Assembly: GCA_005791255.1 (NCBI GenBank)
Contig: SXXK01000167.1
Coordinates: forward strand, 1 to 42,310
Length of the DNA: 42,310 bases
Source: Planctomyces sp.
GTDB lineage: Bacteria; Planctomycetota; Planctomycetia; Planctomycetales; Planctomycetaceae
Direction of reading: 5' to 3'
Shown: in pieces, positions 7,962 to 14,513 of the stretch
How positions within the stretch are numbered: the first letter of the stretch is position 1
Layout: every line of letters begins with the position of its first letter
The notes under the pieces: generated by a model
Told to the model about the DNA's origin: nothing
Database searches by the model: none
The model's input: only the letters and a program-made list of their open reading frames with translations
Position numbers and translations under genes: made by a program

Positions 7962-8822
7962 TTATTCTCCGCGAGTCAGTCTGCGGAAGAGCTCCAGCAG
8001 GTGGCTGGTGATGGGACCCGGCTGACCGGTACCGATCTGGCGTCCGTCCAGGCTGGTGACGGCAATGACTTCTGCGGCTGTGCCTGTCAGGAAACATTCA
8101 TCGGCGATGAAGATGTCGTGCCTTGTGAGCACACATTCGACGACGGGGATACCGGCCTCGCGGGCCAGTTTCATGACGGCGTTGCGAGTGATGCCTTCGA
8201 GAATTCCGGCATCGGGCTGTGGAGTTTTGAGGACACCTTGTCTGACGATGAAGATGTTATCGCCGGTGCATTCCGCAACTTCCCCATTGTGATTGAGCAT
8301 CAGTGCTTCGACGGTACCGGCGTCGGTGCCCTCGATTTTGGCCATGATGTTGTTGAGGTAGTTGAGTGATTTGATGCGGGGGCTGAGAGCGCCCGGATGA
8401 TTGCGAATGGTGGAGGCTGTGATCAGCCGCATACCTGTGCGATACATTTCTTCCGGGTACATCGTGATGGTGTCGGCAATGATGATGACTCGCGGGTTTG
8501 CCGTGCGGCGAATATCGAGTCCGAGGGAGCCGGCACCGCGAGTGACAACGAGCCGAACGTAGCCGTCCACGATGCCGTTGGCTTTGACTGTCTGCTCGAC
8601 CGCGGTCGTCATTTCTGCTTTTGTGAGCGGGATCTGCAGGCGGATGGCGAGGGCGCTTTCGTAGAGGCGGTCGACGTGCTCAGTCAGCAGGAACACCTTC
8701 CCCGAGTAAACTCGAATGCCTTCAAAGATGCCGTCGCCGTACAGCAGACCGTGATCAAAAACACTGACCATTGCCTGTTCGGCGGGAACGAGAGCACCGG
8801 CGAGGTAAACCAGTCTGGACAT
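7962..8822 (-). CDS. ilvE: Branched-chain amino acid aminotransferase (class IV PLP)
   Basis: A 286-residue fold-type IV PLP aminotransferase, probably IlvE, transferring amino groups between glutamate and branched-chain 2-oxo acids; a D-amino-acid transaminase cannot be excluded from sequence alone. The N-terminal VFDHGLLYGDGIFEGIRVYSG is diagnostic, K151 in IKSLNYLNN is the PLP lysine, and the GEVAECTGDNIF loop and FLTGTAAEV motif follow. The ATG at 8822 (MSRLVYLAG) is where family homology begins; the open frame extends 68 codons further without family resemblance. It lies 57 bases upstream of tatC on the same strand and may be co-transcribed with it. Confidence 0.88.
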   Translation of the reverse strand: MSRLVYLAGALVPAEQAMVSVFDHGLLYGDGIFEGIRVYSGKVFLLTEHVDRLYESALAIRLQIPLTKAEMTTAVEQTVKANGIVDGYVRLVVTRGAGSLGLDIRRTANPRVIIIADTITMYPEEMYRTGMRLITASTIRNHPGALSPRIKSLNYLNNIMAKIEGTDAGTVEALMLNHNGEVAECTGDNIFIVRQGVLKTPQPDAGILEGITRNAVMKLAREAGIPVVECVLTRHDIFIADECFLTGTAAEVIAVTSLDGRQIGTGQPGPITSHLLELFRRLTRGE

Positions 8823-9029
8823 GGGTGAGCTCAGAGTGTGAGTTTCAGGAAGCAGTTTGTGGGAAGGATACAGCACGAAGCGGGATTTGGCCAGTTTCGG
8901 GTGGAAATCCTGGGACAATAGAGGCAAACGGGAGATTCGCGAAATTCCCGGGTTTTTCCGACTGGCGAAGATCTGTGGGCAGCAGCCTGTCTGAGCCCTG
9001 GAATTGCCTGAAAATCCACGAATCACCGC

Positions 9030-9057
9030 TTGCTTCCCAATTTTCAGCGGATAAGCT
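9030..9057 (+). promoter_or_regulatory. Weak candidate promoter before tRNA-Leu
   Basis: TTGCTT (9030-9035) and TAAGCT (9052-9057) are 16 bases apart, about 30 bases before the tRNA. The match to sigma-70 consensus is poor, so only the position supports it. Confidence 0.25.
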
Positions 9058-9087
9058 TTCCGCCTGTCCGCAAGAACGGGCCAGCGG

Positions 9088-9172
9088 GCCGGAGTGGCGA
9101 AATGGCAGACGCGCCGGATTCAAAATCCGGTATGGGTAAAACCATGTGTGGGTTCGAGTCCCACCTCCGGTA
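9088..9172 (+). tRNA. tRNA-Leu (anticodon CAA)
   Basis: An 85-nt class II tRNA. The acceptor stem GCCGGAG pairs with CTCCGGT (G-U at the first pair) and the discriminator base is A. The anticodon stem CCGGA/TCCGG frames the loop TTCAAAA, giving anticodon CAA, which decodes UUG. The long variable arm folds as ATGG-GTAAAA-CCAT, and the T arm holds GGTTCGAGTCC. CCA is not encoded. The gene stands alone between divergent ilvE and the phosphoesterase gene. Confidence 0.96.
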
Positions 9173-9263
9173 ATTTTCCTTCTCAGTTCCCGTGATGCAC
9201 CGCAGGTGAAGCTCCCGCAGCAGCTGCTCCTCAAACTGGTGCTTTCTCAGCGACGGCCCTGCA

Positions 9264-10094
9264 ATGCCATCTGTTCCGCATCAGATTGACGGCCCGGTTG
9301 CAGTGATCGGGGATGTCCACGGTCAGACGGAAAAATTGCGTCAGATTATTGGCCAGCTGGCGCGGCTGCCGGACGTGCAGCGGCGGTGGATTGTGTTTAT
9401 CGGTGATCTGGTGGACCGTGGTCCTGATCCTGCCGGGACTGTGCAGGTCTTCTTTGACCTGGTGAAGCAGCATGGTCGCGTCACATGGGTCTGCGGCAAC
9501 CATGAGCTGGCGATGATGGGCTCGCTGAAACTGCTGCCTTCCCCGGAATACATCGACTACGCGTCGCGCTGGGTGCACAATTATGATACTCGCAGCACCT
9601 TTGAGTCCTGGGGGGCGCCGTTCGGCGATCTGGATGCGCTGAAGCAGGCGATCCCGGAGCAGCAGCGTGCCGTAATGGCCGATCTGCCGTGGGCGGTGGA
9701 GCATCCTGAATTTTTGTTTGTGCATGCGGGCATGGACCGCAATCTGCCGTTTGAGACTCAGATCCGGATTCTGCGGCAGCGCGATTATTCGCTGACTCAT
9801 CCGCCGTGGCTGTATTCCAAGGACTTCATCCTGCTGGGTGCTCCCATGGATGCTCCGGTGCCGCTCGTGATTGGGCATGTTCCGGTACCTCGCGTGCAGT
9901 CGGCACTGGGGATGATCATGACGGACACGGGAGCCGGTGCTGACGGCGAGCTGAGTTGTGTGCTGTTGCCTGAGGGGACCGTACTGCAGTCTCAGCCTGA
10001 AATTCGTCAGCGTGGTTTTTCGATGGACGGCCCTGCGCCGCCACCGCCACCGCGACGCCCGCAGGTGAACAAGCCGTGGTGGAAGGTGTGGTGA
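9264..10094 (+). CDS. Calcineurin-like (PPP family) metallophosphoesterase
   Basis: A 276-residue phosphoesterase with the full dimetal PPP signature: GDVHG at 16-20, GDLVDRG near 47, GNHEL near 80, a VHAGMD segment near 157 and GHVPVP near 198. Related bacterial proteins hydrolyse phosphoserine/threonine or diadenosine tetraphosphate; the sequence does not decide between them. The C-terminus is a proline-rich tail (PAPPPPPRRPQV) ending in an aromatic-basic KPWWKVW. Its TGA overlaps the ATG of mazG (TGATG), which indicates translational coupling and favours a nucleotide substrate by context. Confidence 0.88.
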   Translation: MPSVPHQIDGPVAVIGDVHGQTEKLRQIIGQLARLPDVQRRWIVFIGDLVDRGPDPAGTVQVFFDLVKQHGRVTWVCGNHELAMMGSLKLLPSPEYIDYASRWVHNYDTRSTFESWGAPFGDLDALKQAIPEQQRAVMADLPWAVEHPEFLFVHAGMDRNLPFETQIRILRQRDYSLTHPPWLYSKDFILLGAPMDAPVPLVIGHVPVPRVQSALGMIMTDTGAGADGELSCVLLPEGTVLQSQPEIRQRGFSMDGPAPPPPPRRPQVNKPWWKVW

Positions 10095-11038
10095 TGACTG
10101 AGGCGGACGAGGTGTTCAGTTCAGAGCGTCCGACCCCCGGGACTCCTCCGGATTTCCCCAGGTTGCTCCCGGAATTCCAGCGGCTGTGTGAAGTGGTGGC
10201 GCGTCTGCGGGCTCCTGACGGTTGCCCGTGGGATCGGCAGCAGACTCTGCAGACGATCAAGCCCTATACTCTGGAAGAGACCTATGAATTGCTGGAGGCG
10301 ATTGATGCGGACGACAGTGCCGCGATTCAGGAGGAGCTTGGAGATCTGCTGCTGCAGGTGATTCTGGATGCGCAGATTGCGGCGGATGACGGGCGTTTTG
10401 AGCTGACGGCGGTGGTGCGTCAGATTGCGGACAAGATGGTGCGTCGTCACCCGCACGTGTTTGGCGACGGGACTGCCGCCACGGTTTCGCAGGTGCGGGC
10501 AGCGTGGCAGACGATCAAGCAGCAGGAGAAGCCTGCGCGAGCTTCGCAGCTGGAGGGAATTCCGAAGGCGTTGCCGGAGCTGGCGCGGGCAGCGCGACTG
10601 TCGTCGCGAGCGGCATTGGTGGGATATGACTTTCCGGATCGCCTGATGCTGTTTGAGAAGCTGCGTGAGGAGTTGGGTGAACTGGCTGTGGAATTGTTCG
10701 GGACTCCGGAATTGCCGGTGGTGATTCCGTCTGCCGACACGGCGGCAGTGCCGGATGAACCGTGGACCGACGCAGCGCGGCGCGAGCGTGCGGAGTCCGA
10801 GCTGGGAGATGTGCTGTTTGCGGTGGCGAACATCGCTCGGCGCTGGGGGATCAACCCTGAGGAAGCTCTGCGGAAGACGAACGCTCGGTTCACTCGTCGG
10901 TTTCAGGCGATTGAGACGGCAGTGCGTGAGTCCGGGCGAACTTTGCAGCAGGTGTCGTTACCCGAGATGGAGTCGATTTATCAGGCATACAAGCGGCGTG
11001 AGCAGGGCCGGGCTGATGCTTCAGCCGACACGCAGTGA
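10094..11038 (+). CDS. mazG: Nucleoside triphosphate pyrophosphohydrolase MazG
   Basis: A 314-residue all-alpha NTP pyrophosphohydrolase that converts NTPs to NMP plus pyrophosphate. The first MazG domain has LRAPDGCPWDRQQTLQTIKPY near 38-58, EETYELLEAI and EELGDLLLQV as the acidic metal-binding helices, and KMVRRHPHVFGD. The second domain repeats the helix pattern (EKLREELGELAVELF, then ESELGDVLFAVANIAR and NPEEALRKTNARFTRRF). The ATG at 10094 is preferred over upstream in-frame GTG codons because GGAAGG lies seven bases upstream and it overlaps the previous stop as TGATG. It has about 40 residues more than E. coli MazG, partly from an acidic linker between the domains. Confidence 0.95.
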   Translation: MTEADEVFSSERPTPGTPPDFPRLLPEFQRLCEVVARLRAPDGCPWDRQQTLQTIKPYTLEETYELLEAIDADDSAAIQEELGDLLLQVILDAQIAADDGRFELTAVVRQIADKMVRRHPHVFGDGTAATVSQVRAAWQTIKQQEKPARASQLEGIPKALPELARAARLSSRAALVGYDFPDRLMLFEKLREELGELAVELFGTPELPVVIPSADTAAVPDEPWTDAARRERAESELGDVLFAVANIARRWGINPEEALRKTNARFTRRFQAIETAVRESGRTLQQVSLPEMESIYQAYKRREQGRADASADTQ

Positions 11039-11045
11039 CAAGGCC

Positions 11046-11092
11046 AAATGCAACAGGCCACGTGCACGGCAGCACGTGGCCCTGAGGCATTT
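11046..11092. terminator. Bidirectional terminator between mazG and fae
   Basis: A perfect 10-bp stem (GGCCACGTGC at 11056-11065, GCACGTGGCC at 11072-11081) with loop ACGGCA is flanked by a further pairing of AAATGC (11046-11051) with GCATTT (11087-11092). It sits between two convergent genes, so it can serve both. Confidence 0.8.
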
Positions 11093-11121
11093 CTGAGCAG
11101 AGAGTGGCACGGTGTACCGGC

Positions 11122-11619
11122 TCAGCCTGCGTAGAACGGGTGAGCGGCGGTGTCGCGCTGTGACAGCACTGTGTCGACACAGGGCTGATTCTTCATGGCA
11201 CGCTCGATGGACAGCTTGGTTGCTTCGTAGTTGTACTGATAGATCTTCTTGTCGTCGGCAGCGTCCCAGTGAATGAACACACCGCAGACGATGACGAGGC
11301 TTTCTGCCTGGTCCTTCGGGATGGCGCCGCTTTTGACACAGTCGGTGACGGCGTCAGCGACGGCCTTCTGGGCTGGGCCGAACATCTGGACGGCCTGGCG
11401 GGCGCCCTTGATGGTGACCTTGGTGATCATGACGGTGCTGGGCTTCACTGCAACATTCGGAGTGAGTACTGCCAGCAGGTTGCTGTGGCCGGCCTTCTGA
11501 TCCGCCAGTGCGTTTGCAAATGCTGTGCCGACCGGGCCGGCCTTGTCGCCGATCAACAGGTCGATATGAGCGACTTCATTACCTTCGCCGACAAGAGCTT
11601 CTCCGACGTACATCGACAT
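11122..11619 (-). CDS. fae: Formaldehyde-activating enzyme (5,6,7,8-tetrahydromethanopterin hydro-lyase)
   Basis: A 165-residue cytosolic protein of the Fae family, which condenses formaldehyde with tetrahydromethanopterin to methylene-H4MPT. The N-terminus [22 protein letters not shown] contains the expected catalytic His (H18 here). Also typical are [25 protein letters not shown], the [18 protein letters not shown] segment, and [17 protein letters not shown]. Full family length. H4MPT C1 enzymes are known from methylotrophic proteobacteria, planctomycetes and archaea. AAGGA lies nine bases before the ATG. An ATP-grasp gene is divergently placed 222 bp away. Confidence 0.95.
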   Translation of the reverse strand: MSMYVGEALVGEGNEVAHIDLLIGDKAGPVGTAFANALADQKAGHSNLLAVLTPNVAVKPSTVMITKVTIKGARQAVQMFGPAQKAVADAVTDCVKSGAIPKDQAESLVIVCGVFIHWDAADDKKIYQYNYEATKLSIERAMKNQPCVDTVLSQRDTAAHPFYAG

Positions 11620-11841
11620 CTTTCACGATCCTTTTTTAGAGCCTTGCGTGAGTGGACAAGGTCACCGAAACAATGGAAGAATACAGGAACACAGGCTGAC
11701 TCACGAAGCGGCAGAAGCGTTCTGCTGAATAACCGGTCCCCAACCCAGTGTGCAGGATTGCGTTTTTTGTCCGGATGTTCAACTGACCGGCCCTGTGGAT
11801 CCGCAGTTTCGTCGGAACCGGAGTGGAAGCGGGGGATTACG

Positions 11842-13077
11842 GTGACTGAACAGGTCGTGCTGGCGGGAGCCAGTGTGAGATCGCTGGCGGAATCTGCAGT
11901 CGCTGCTGGATTGCAGCCCTTGTGCTGCGATTTTTTCGGTGATCGGGATCTGTTGCAGCTGCTGGAGTTCAGCGGTGGCCGGTTTCTGGGGAGACTGCAG
12001 AGTTTTGCGGATCTGCCGGGGCTGCTGCGGGCGGTTCCGGCGGATGTGCCGCTGGTCTGGTCCGGTGGTCTCGAGAATGCTCCGGATCTGCTGGAGGAAC
12101 TGTGCCGCAGCGGCCGACCGATCACCGGTTGTGCTCCGGCTGCAGTCCGCGCCGTTCGCAACTGGCGGAATCTGAGTCGCTGGGTGGCTGGCACTGGTGT
12201 GCGGTTTCCGGAGACGATGGCCTGTCCCGCTGAGAGGCCTCGCGGCGACTGGCTGCTGAAGCCTGAGCGGAGTGCTGGTGGGGCGGGGGTGCTGCGGCTG
12301 GCTGATGCGGACGACAGGTGCGCGCGTGCGTCTGAACCATGGGGGGCAGACGGGCTGCTGTGGCAGCGGCGGGTTCCGGGGACGCCCATGTCCATGGTGT
12401 TTTTTTTCGCCGGAGGCCGGGCTGTCCTGCTGGGGGCCAGTCTGCAGTTCTGCGGCTGGCGTTCCCTGGGTGCGGGGGCGCGGGAATTTCTCTGGTGCGG
12501 CAATGGAGGGCCGATCTGTCTGCCTCAGTCTTTGCGGCAGCAGGCGATGGCAGTGGCCGAGTCCATTGCGGCGGGAGCGGATCTGTGTGGAGTCTGCGGT
12601 CTGGATTTTGTCCTGAGCGGGCGGGATCTGTGGCTGCTGGAGGTGAATCCCCGGATCCCGGCTTCGCATTGGATTTATGATTCCGGCCGCCGGGGGCTGT
12701 CCCTGCGATTGCAGCTGGGCCGGCTGGAGGGTCAAAGCTGGGGGGGGCTGGCGGAAGGTTTTCGGGTGCAGCTGGTTGTGTGGTCCCCGCAGGAGGGCGA
12801 TCCGGAAATGCCGTTGCCTGTGTCGGGGGCGTTTCCGGCGGGGATACGACAGGCGGATGTGCCGGCTGACGAGGCTGTTCCGCCGGGTGCCCCGGTGTTC
12901 TCGCTGCTTTTGGAGACAGACACCGCCGCCGGTGCACTGCAGTCAATGCAGCGTTTCGGCGAATCAGCCGACGACGGCGGGTTGTTCTGGCGCAACGCCG
13001 CAGCCGAACTGGCTGCGGAGCTGCAAAGTTTTACGGTGCAGGTTCGGTCGGGGGCAGAGGCCGACGAAATCGCCTGA
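11842..13077 (+). CDS. ATP-grasp superfamily protein, probably methanopterin/C1-cluster type
   Basis: A 411-residue protein. The first 100 residues look like a Rossmann-type lid (VVLAGASVRSLAESAVAAG, then PLVWSGGLEN). An ATP-grasp fold follows: WLLKPERSAGGAGV for nucleotide binding, and LWLLEVNPRIPASHWIYD with the Glu and Asn-Pro-Arg expected for Mg-ATP. This is the type of predicted carboligase (COG2232-like) found in tetrahydromethanopterin C1 gene clusters, which fits the fae neighbour. Its substrate is unknown. The GTG at 11842 is chosen because GGGGG lies six bases upstream and the fold begins there; the frame stays open 190 codons further but runs antisense through fae. The last 47 bases overlap lexA tail to tail. 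Confidence 0.75.
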   Translation: MTEQVVLAGASVRSLAESAVAAGLQPLCCDFFGDRDLLQLLEFSGGRFLGRLQSFADLPGLLRAVPADVPLVWSGGLENAPDLLEELCRSGRPITGCAPAAVRAVRNWRNLSRWVAGTGVRFPETMACPAERPRGDWLLKPERSAGGAGVLRLADADDRCARASEPWGADGLLWQRRVPGTPMSMVFFFAGGRAVLLGASLQFCGWRSLGAGAREFLWCGNGGPICLPQSLRQQAMAVAESIAAGADLCGVCGLDFVLSGRDLWLLEVNPRIPASHWIYDSGRRGLSLRLQLGRLEGQSWGGLAEGFRVQLVVWSPQEGDPEMPLPVSGAFPAGIRQADVPADEAVPPGAPVFSLLLETDTAAGALQSMQRFGESADDGGLFWRNAAAELAAELQSFTVQVRSGAEADEIA

Positions 13078-13660
13078 TGACCCCCGTAAGGACTCCCAGG
13101 ACCTGTCGCGTGGTGGGGGTATACCCGCCAACGACAAGCGGTACCAGCTGGCTGGTACCTTCCTGCACGGTGCAGAGCACCACGGAGTGCCGATCGTCGA
13201 GGGCCACGACGTGGCAGCCGGGTGTTACCTGAGCATCCCGGCAAATAATCAGATAATCTCCGCTGACGATGTTGAGCGGTGCGAAGTTGCTGCCTTCGAC
13301 TTTCAGGCAGCCGATATCCATGCCGTCAAACACTTCCCGGAAGCTGACGGTTTCGTCCAGCGACACGGAGGGCTGGATGGGGCCCGCAGCGGCGGCAGTA
13401 CCGATCAGTCGCACGTTCAGTCGATTTTGCGGAGATTCGGCCAGCTGGATGGCACGCGACATGTTCTGTTCGCGGCTGATCAGGCCTTTCCGTTCGAGTG
13501 CCTTGAGGTGGCACATGACGCCATTGGGCGAACGAATCTCGAAGTGCTGCCCGATTTCGCGGACAGTGGGCCCGTAGCCTCTGTTCACGATTTTATCGCG
13601 GAGAAATTCGTAGATTTCGCGCTGGCGTTTTGTGAGTGAGGTTTTCTTGCCTGCAGCCAT
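13031..13660 (-). CDS. lexA: LexA-family repressor lacking the Ser-Lys protease dyad
   Basis: A 209-residue repressor with standard LexA architecture. The winged helix spans residues 1-70 (TKRQREIYEFL, GYGPTVREIGQHF, RSPNGVMCHLKALERKGLI), closely like E. coli LexA. A linker carries the Ala-Gly bond at A92-G93, the usual self-cleavage site. The C-terminal S24-like domain is recognisable (VEGSNFAPLNIVSGDYLIICR), but the residue aligned with catalytic Ser119 is N125, and no lysine exists anywhere after residue 120 to replace Lys156 (region ALDDRHSVVLCTV). The protein should therefore bind DNA but not cleave itself. AGGA lies eight bases before the ATG. Confidence 0.88.
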   Translation of the reverse strand: MAAGKKTSLTKRQREIYEFLRDKIVNRGYGPTVREIGQHFEIRSPNGVMCHLKALERKGLISREQNMSRAIQLAESPQNRLNVRLIGTAAAAGPIQPSVSLDETVSFREVFDGMDIGCLKVEGSNFAPLNIVSGDYLIICRDAQVTPGCHVVALDDRHSVVLCTVQEGTSQLVPLVVGGYTPTTRQVLGVLTGVIRRFRRPLPPTEPAP

Positions 13661-13704
13661 GAGTGAATTCCTGTCAACTCGTTCTCGGCGGCGTTGATCC
13701 AGAT

Positions 13705-13728
13705 TTCGAATGGTAGTGCCAATTCGAA
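13705..13728. promoter_or_regulatory. TTCGAA-N12-TTCGAA, candidate LexA operator
   Basis: Two TTCGAA hexamers (13705-13710 and 13723-13728) are 18 bp apart, start to start, and lie 45-68 bases upstream of the lexA ATG. The inner form CGAAT...ATTCG gives dyad symmetry. GTTC also occurs twice just beyond (13731 and 13746). LexA genes are usually autoregulated, so this is the natural candidate site. The planctomycete SOS motif is not known to me, so this is inference. Confidence 0.35.
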
Positions 13729-13941
13729 TCGTTCACACTGCCAATGTTCGGAATCTAACACACTTTTTCAACATGTTGATCGGTGAATTTTGTTCGGCGA
13801 AAAATCAAAAAACCAATCCGCCAAATTGGGAATTGAATGGTTTGCGGTGGATTTGGAATGTTGGGTGGGGAGGGATCAGTGAAACGCCGCTGCGCGGGAC
13901 GAACATCGGGCTGACTTGCAGCGTCACGCTGTCCGTGGTCC

Positions 13942-14450
13942 GTGCGAAGGGAAACCTTAGGAGTCCATAAGTTGGGTACAGAGTTTGGGGCCAGTCTTCG
14001 GGACACCAGTACAAATGACATCCGGAAAACGATGATGGCCGAACCAGACCAGGCCTGAGGAGCCAGCACAGGTGTGCAGGAGTTCCGAAAGCTGTTCTGG
14101 TCAAATCTGTTGTGAGGGTGGGAGAGTTCAGGCGGGGTAACGAGGAGGGAGAACACTTCAGAGGCCTGTGCATGACGCCCGAGGCGCCCTGAACCGAGGC
14201 CAGCAGATGCAGACTTGTTTCAGATGACCTGATGGTCAACCGGCAGAAAGCCACGGAGGAAAGTGCAATCGGGGAAAGTGCAATCGAGGAAAGTGCAATC
14301 GAGGAAAGTGCAATCGAGGAAAGTGCACTGGGTGACCGGTCCGAACACGTTTCAAGCCTGCCTGGAGGCCCGGCACTGGTAACCCATGATCCGCAACTTC
14401 TGCGGAGACCATGTTAGCAGCCGTGGGCCCAAAAATCCAACCAAAAACGA
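13942..14450 (+). mobile_element. Probable remnant of a group II intron (5' end and start of its ORF)
   Basis: GTGCG at 13942 fits the 5' consensus GUGYG of group II introns and is followed by about 290 bases of structured, non-coding-looking sequence. A frame starting at 14232 begins MVNRQKATEESA, which resembles the start of group II intron reverse transcriptase/maturase proteins, and a later frame reads ETMLAAV near 14405, like the conserved segment before the RT domain. There is no RT domain: similarity ends before 14450. The start of the frame has been expanded by the 15-bp repeat. The call rests on remembered family resemblance and remains tentative. Confidence 0.35.
14256..14330 (+). 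repeat. 15-bp tandem repeat, five copies
   Basis: The unit GAGGAAAGTGCAATC occurs five times head to tail; the second copy has one change and the fifth ends CTG. If translated from 14232 it encodes a repeated ESAIE pentapeptide. There are no spacers, so it is not a CRISPR array. Confidence 0.92.
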
Positions 14451-14513
14451 AAGCAGGACCTGAACCGCGGGAAATTGGAATTGGTGAGATTTCATGTGTG
14501 ACTGTGTTCAGTC

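Larger units (their letters stand above)
13661..14513. other. 853-bp region without a convincing gene
   Basis: This gap between lexA and the glycosyltransferase gene holds a repeat pair upstream of lexA, a 12-bp palindrome (TCAACATGTTGA, 13768-13779), a probable degraded group II intron 5' part and a 15-bp tandem repeat. Open frames on either strand are short, of unusual composition and without recognisable motifs, apart from the intron-like frame described separately. Confidence 0.7.

Noticed and set aside
6603-8369. Long open frame on the plus strand opposite tatC and the PSP1 gene
   Set aside because: It lies antisense to two well-recognised genes and has no family motifs; typical of GC-rich DNA.
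11269-11841. N-terminal extension of the ATP-grasp frame
   Set aside because: The upstream 191 codons run antisense through fae and lack similarity; the GTG at 11842 has its own ribosome site.
13768-13779. Perfect 12-bp palindrome TCAACATGTTGA considered as a LexA or other operator
   Set aside because: A single palindrome of this length is not enough; it is over 100 bases from the lexA start and no second copy was found.
13755-14254. Two overlapping minus-strand frames in the lexA upstream region considered as genes
   Set aside because: No motifs, no ribosome sites and odd composition; they are opposite the suspected intron remnant.
14256-14330. 15-bp repeats considered as a CRISPR array or iteron origin
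   Set aside because: No spacers, no AT-rich region or replication gene nearby; simple tandem duplication.
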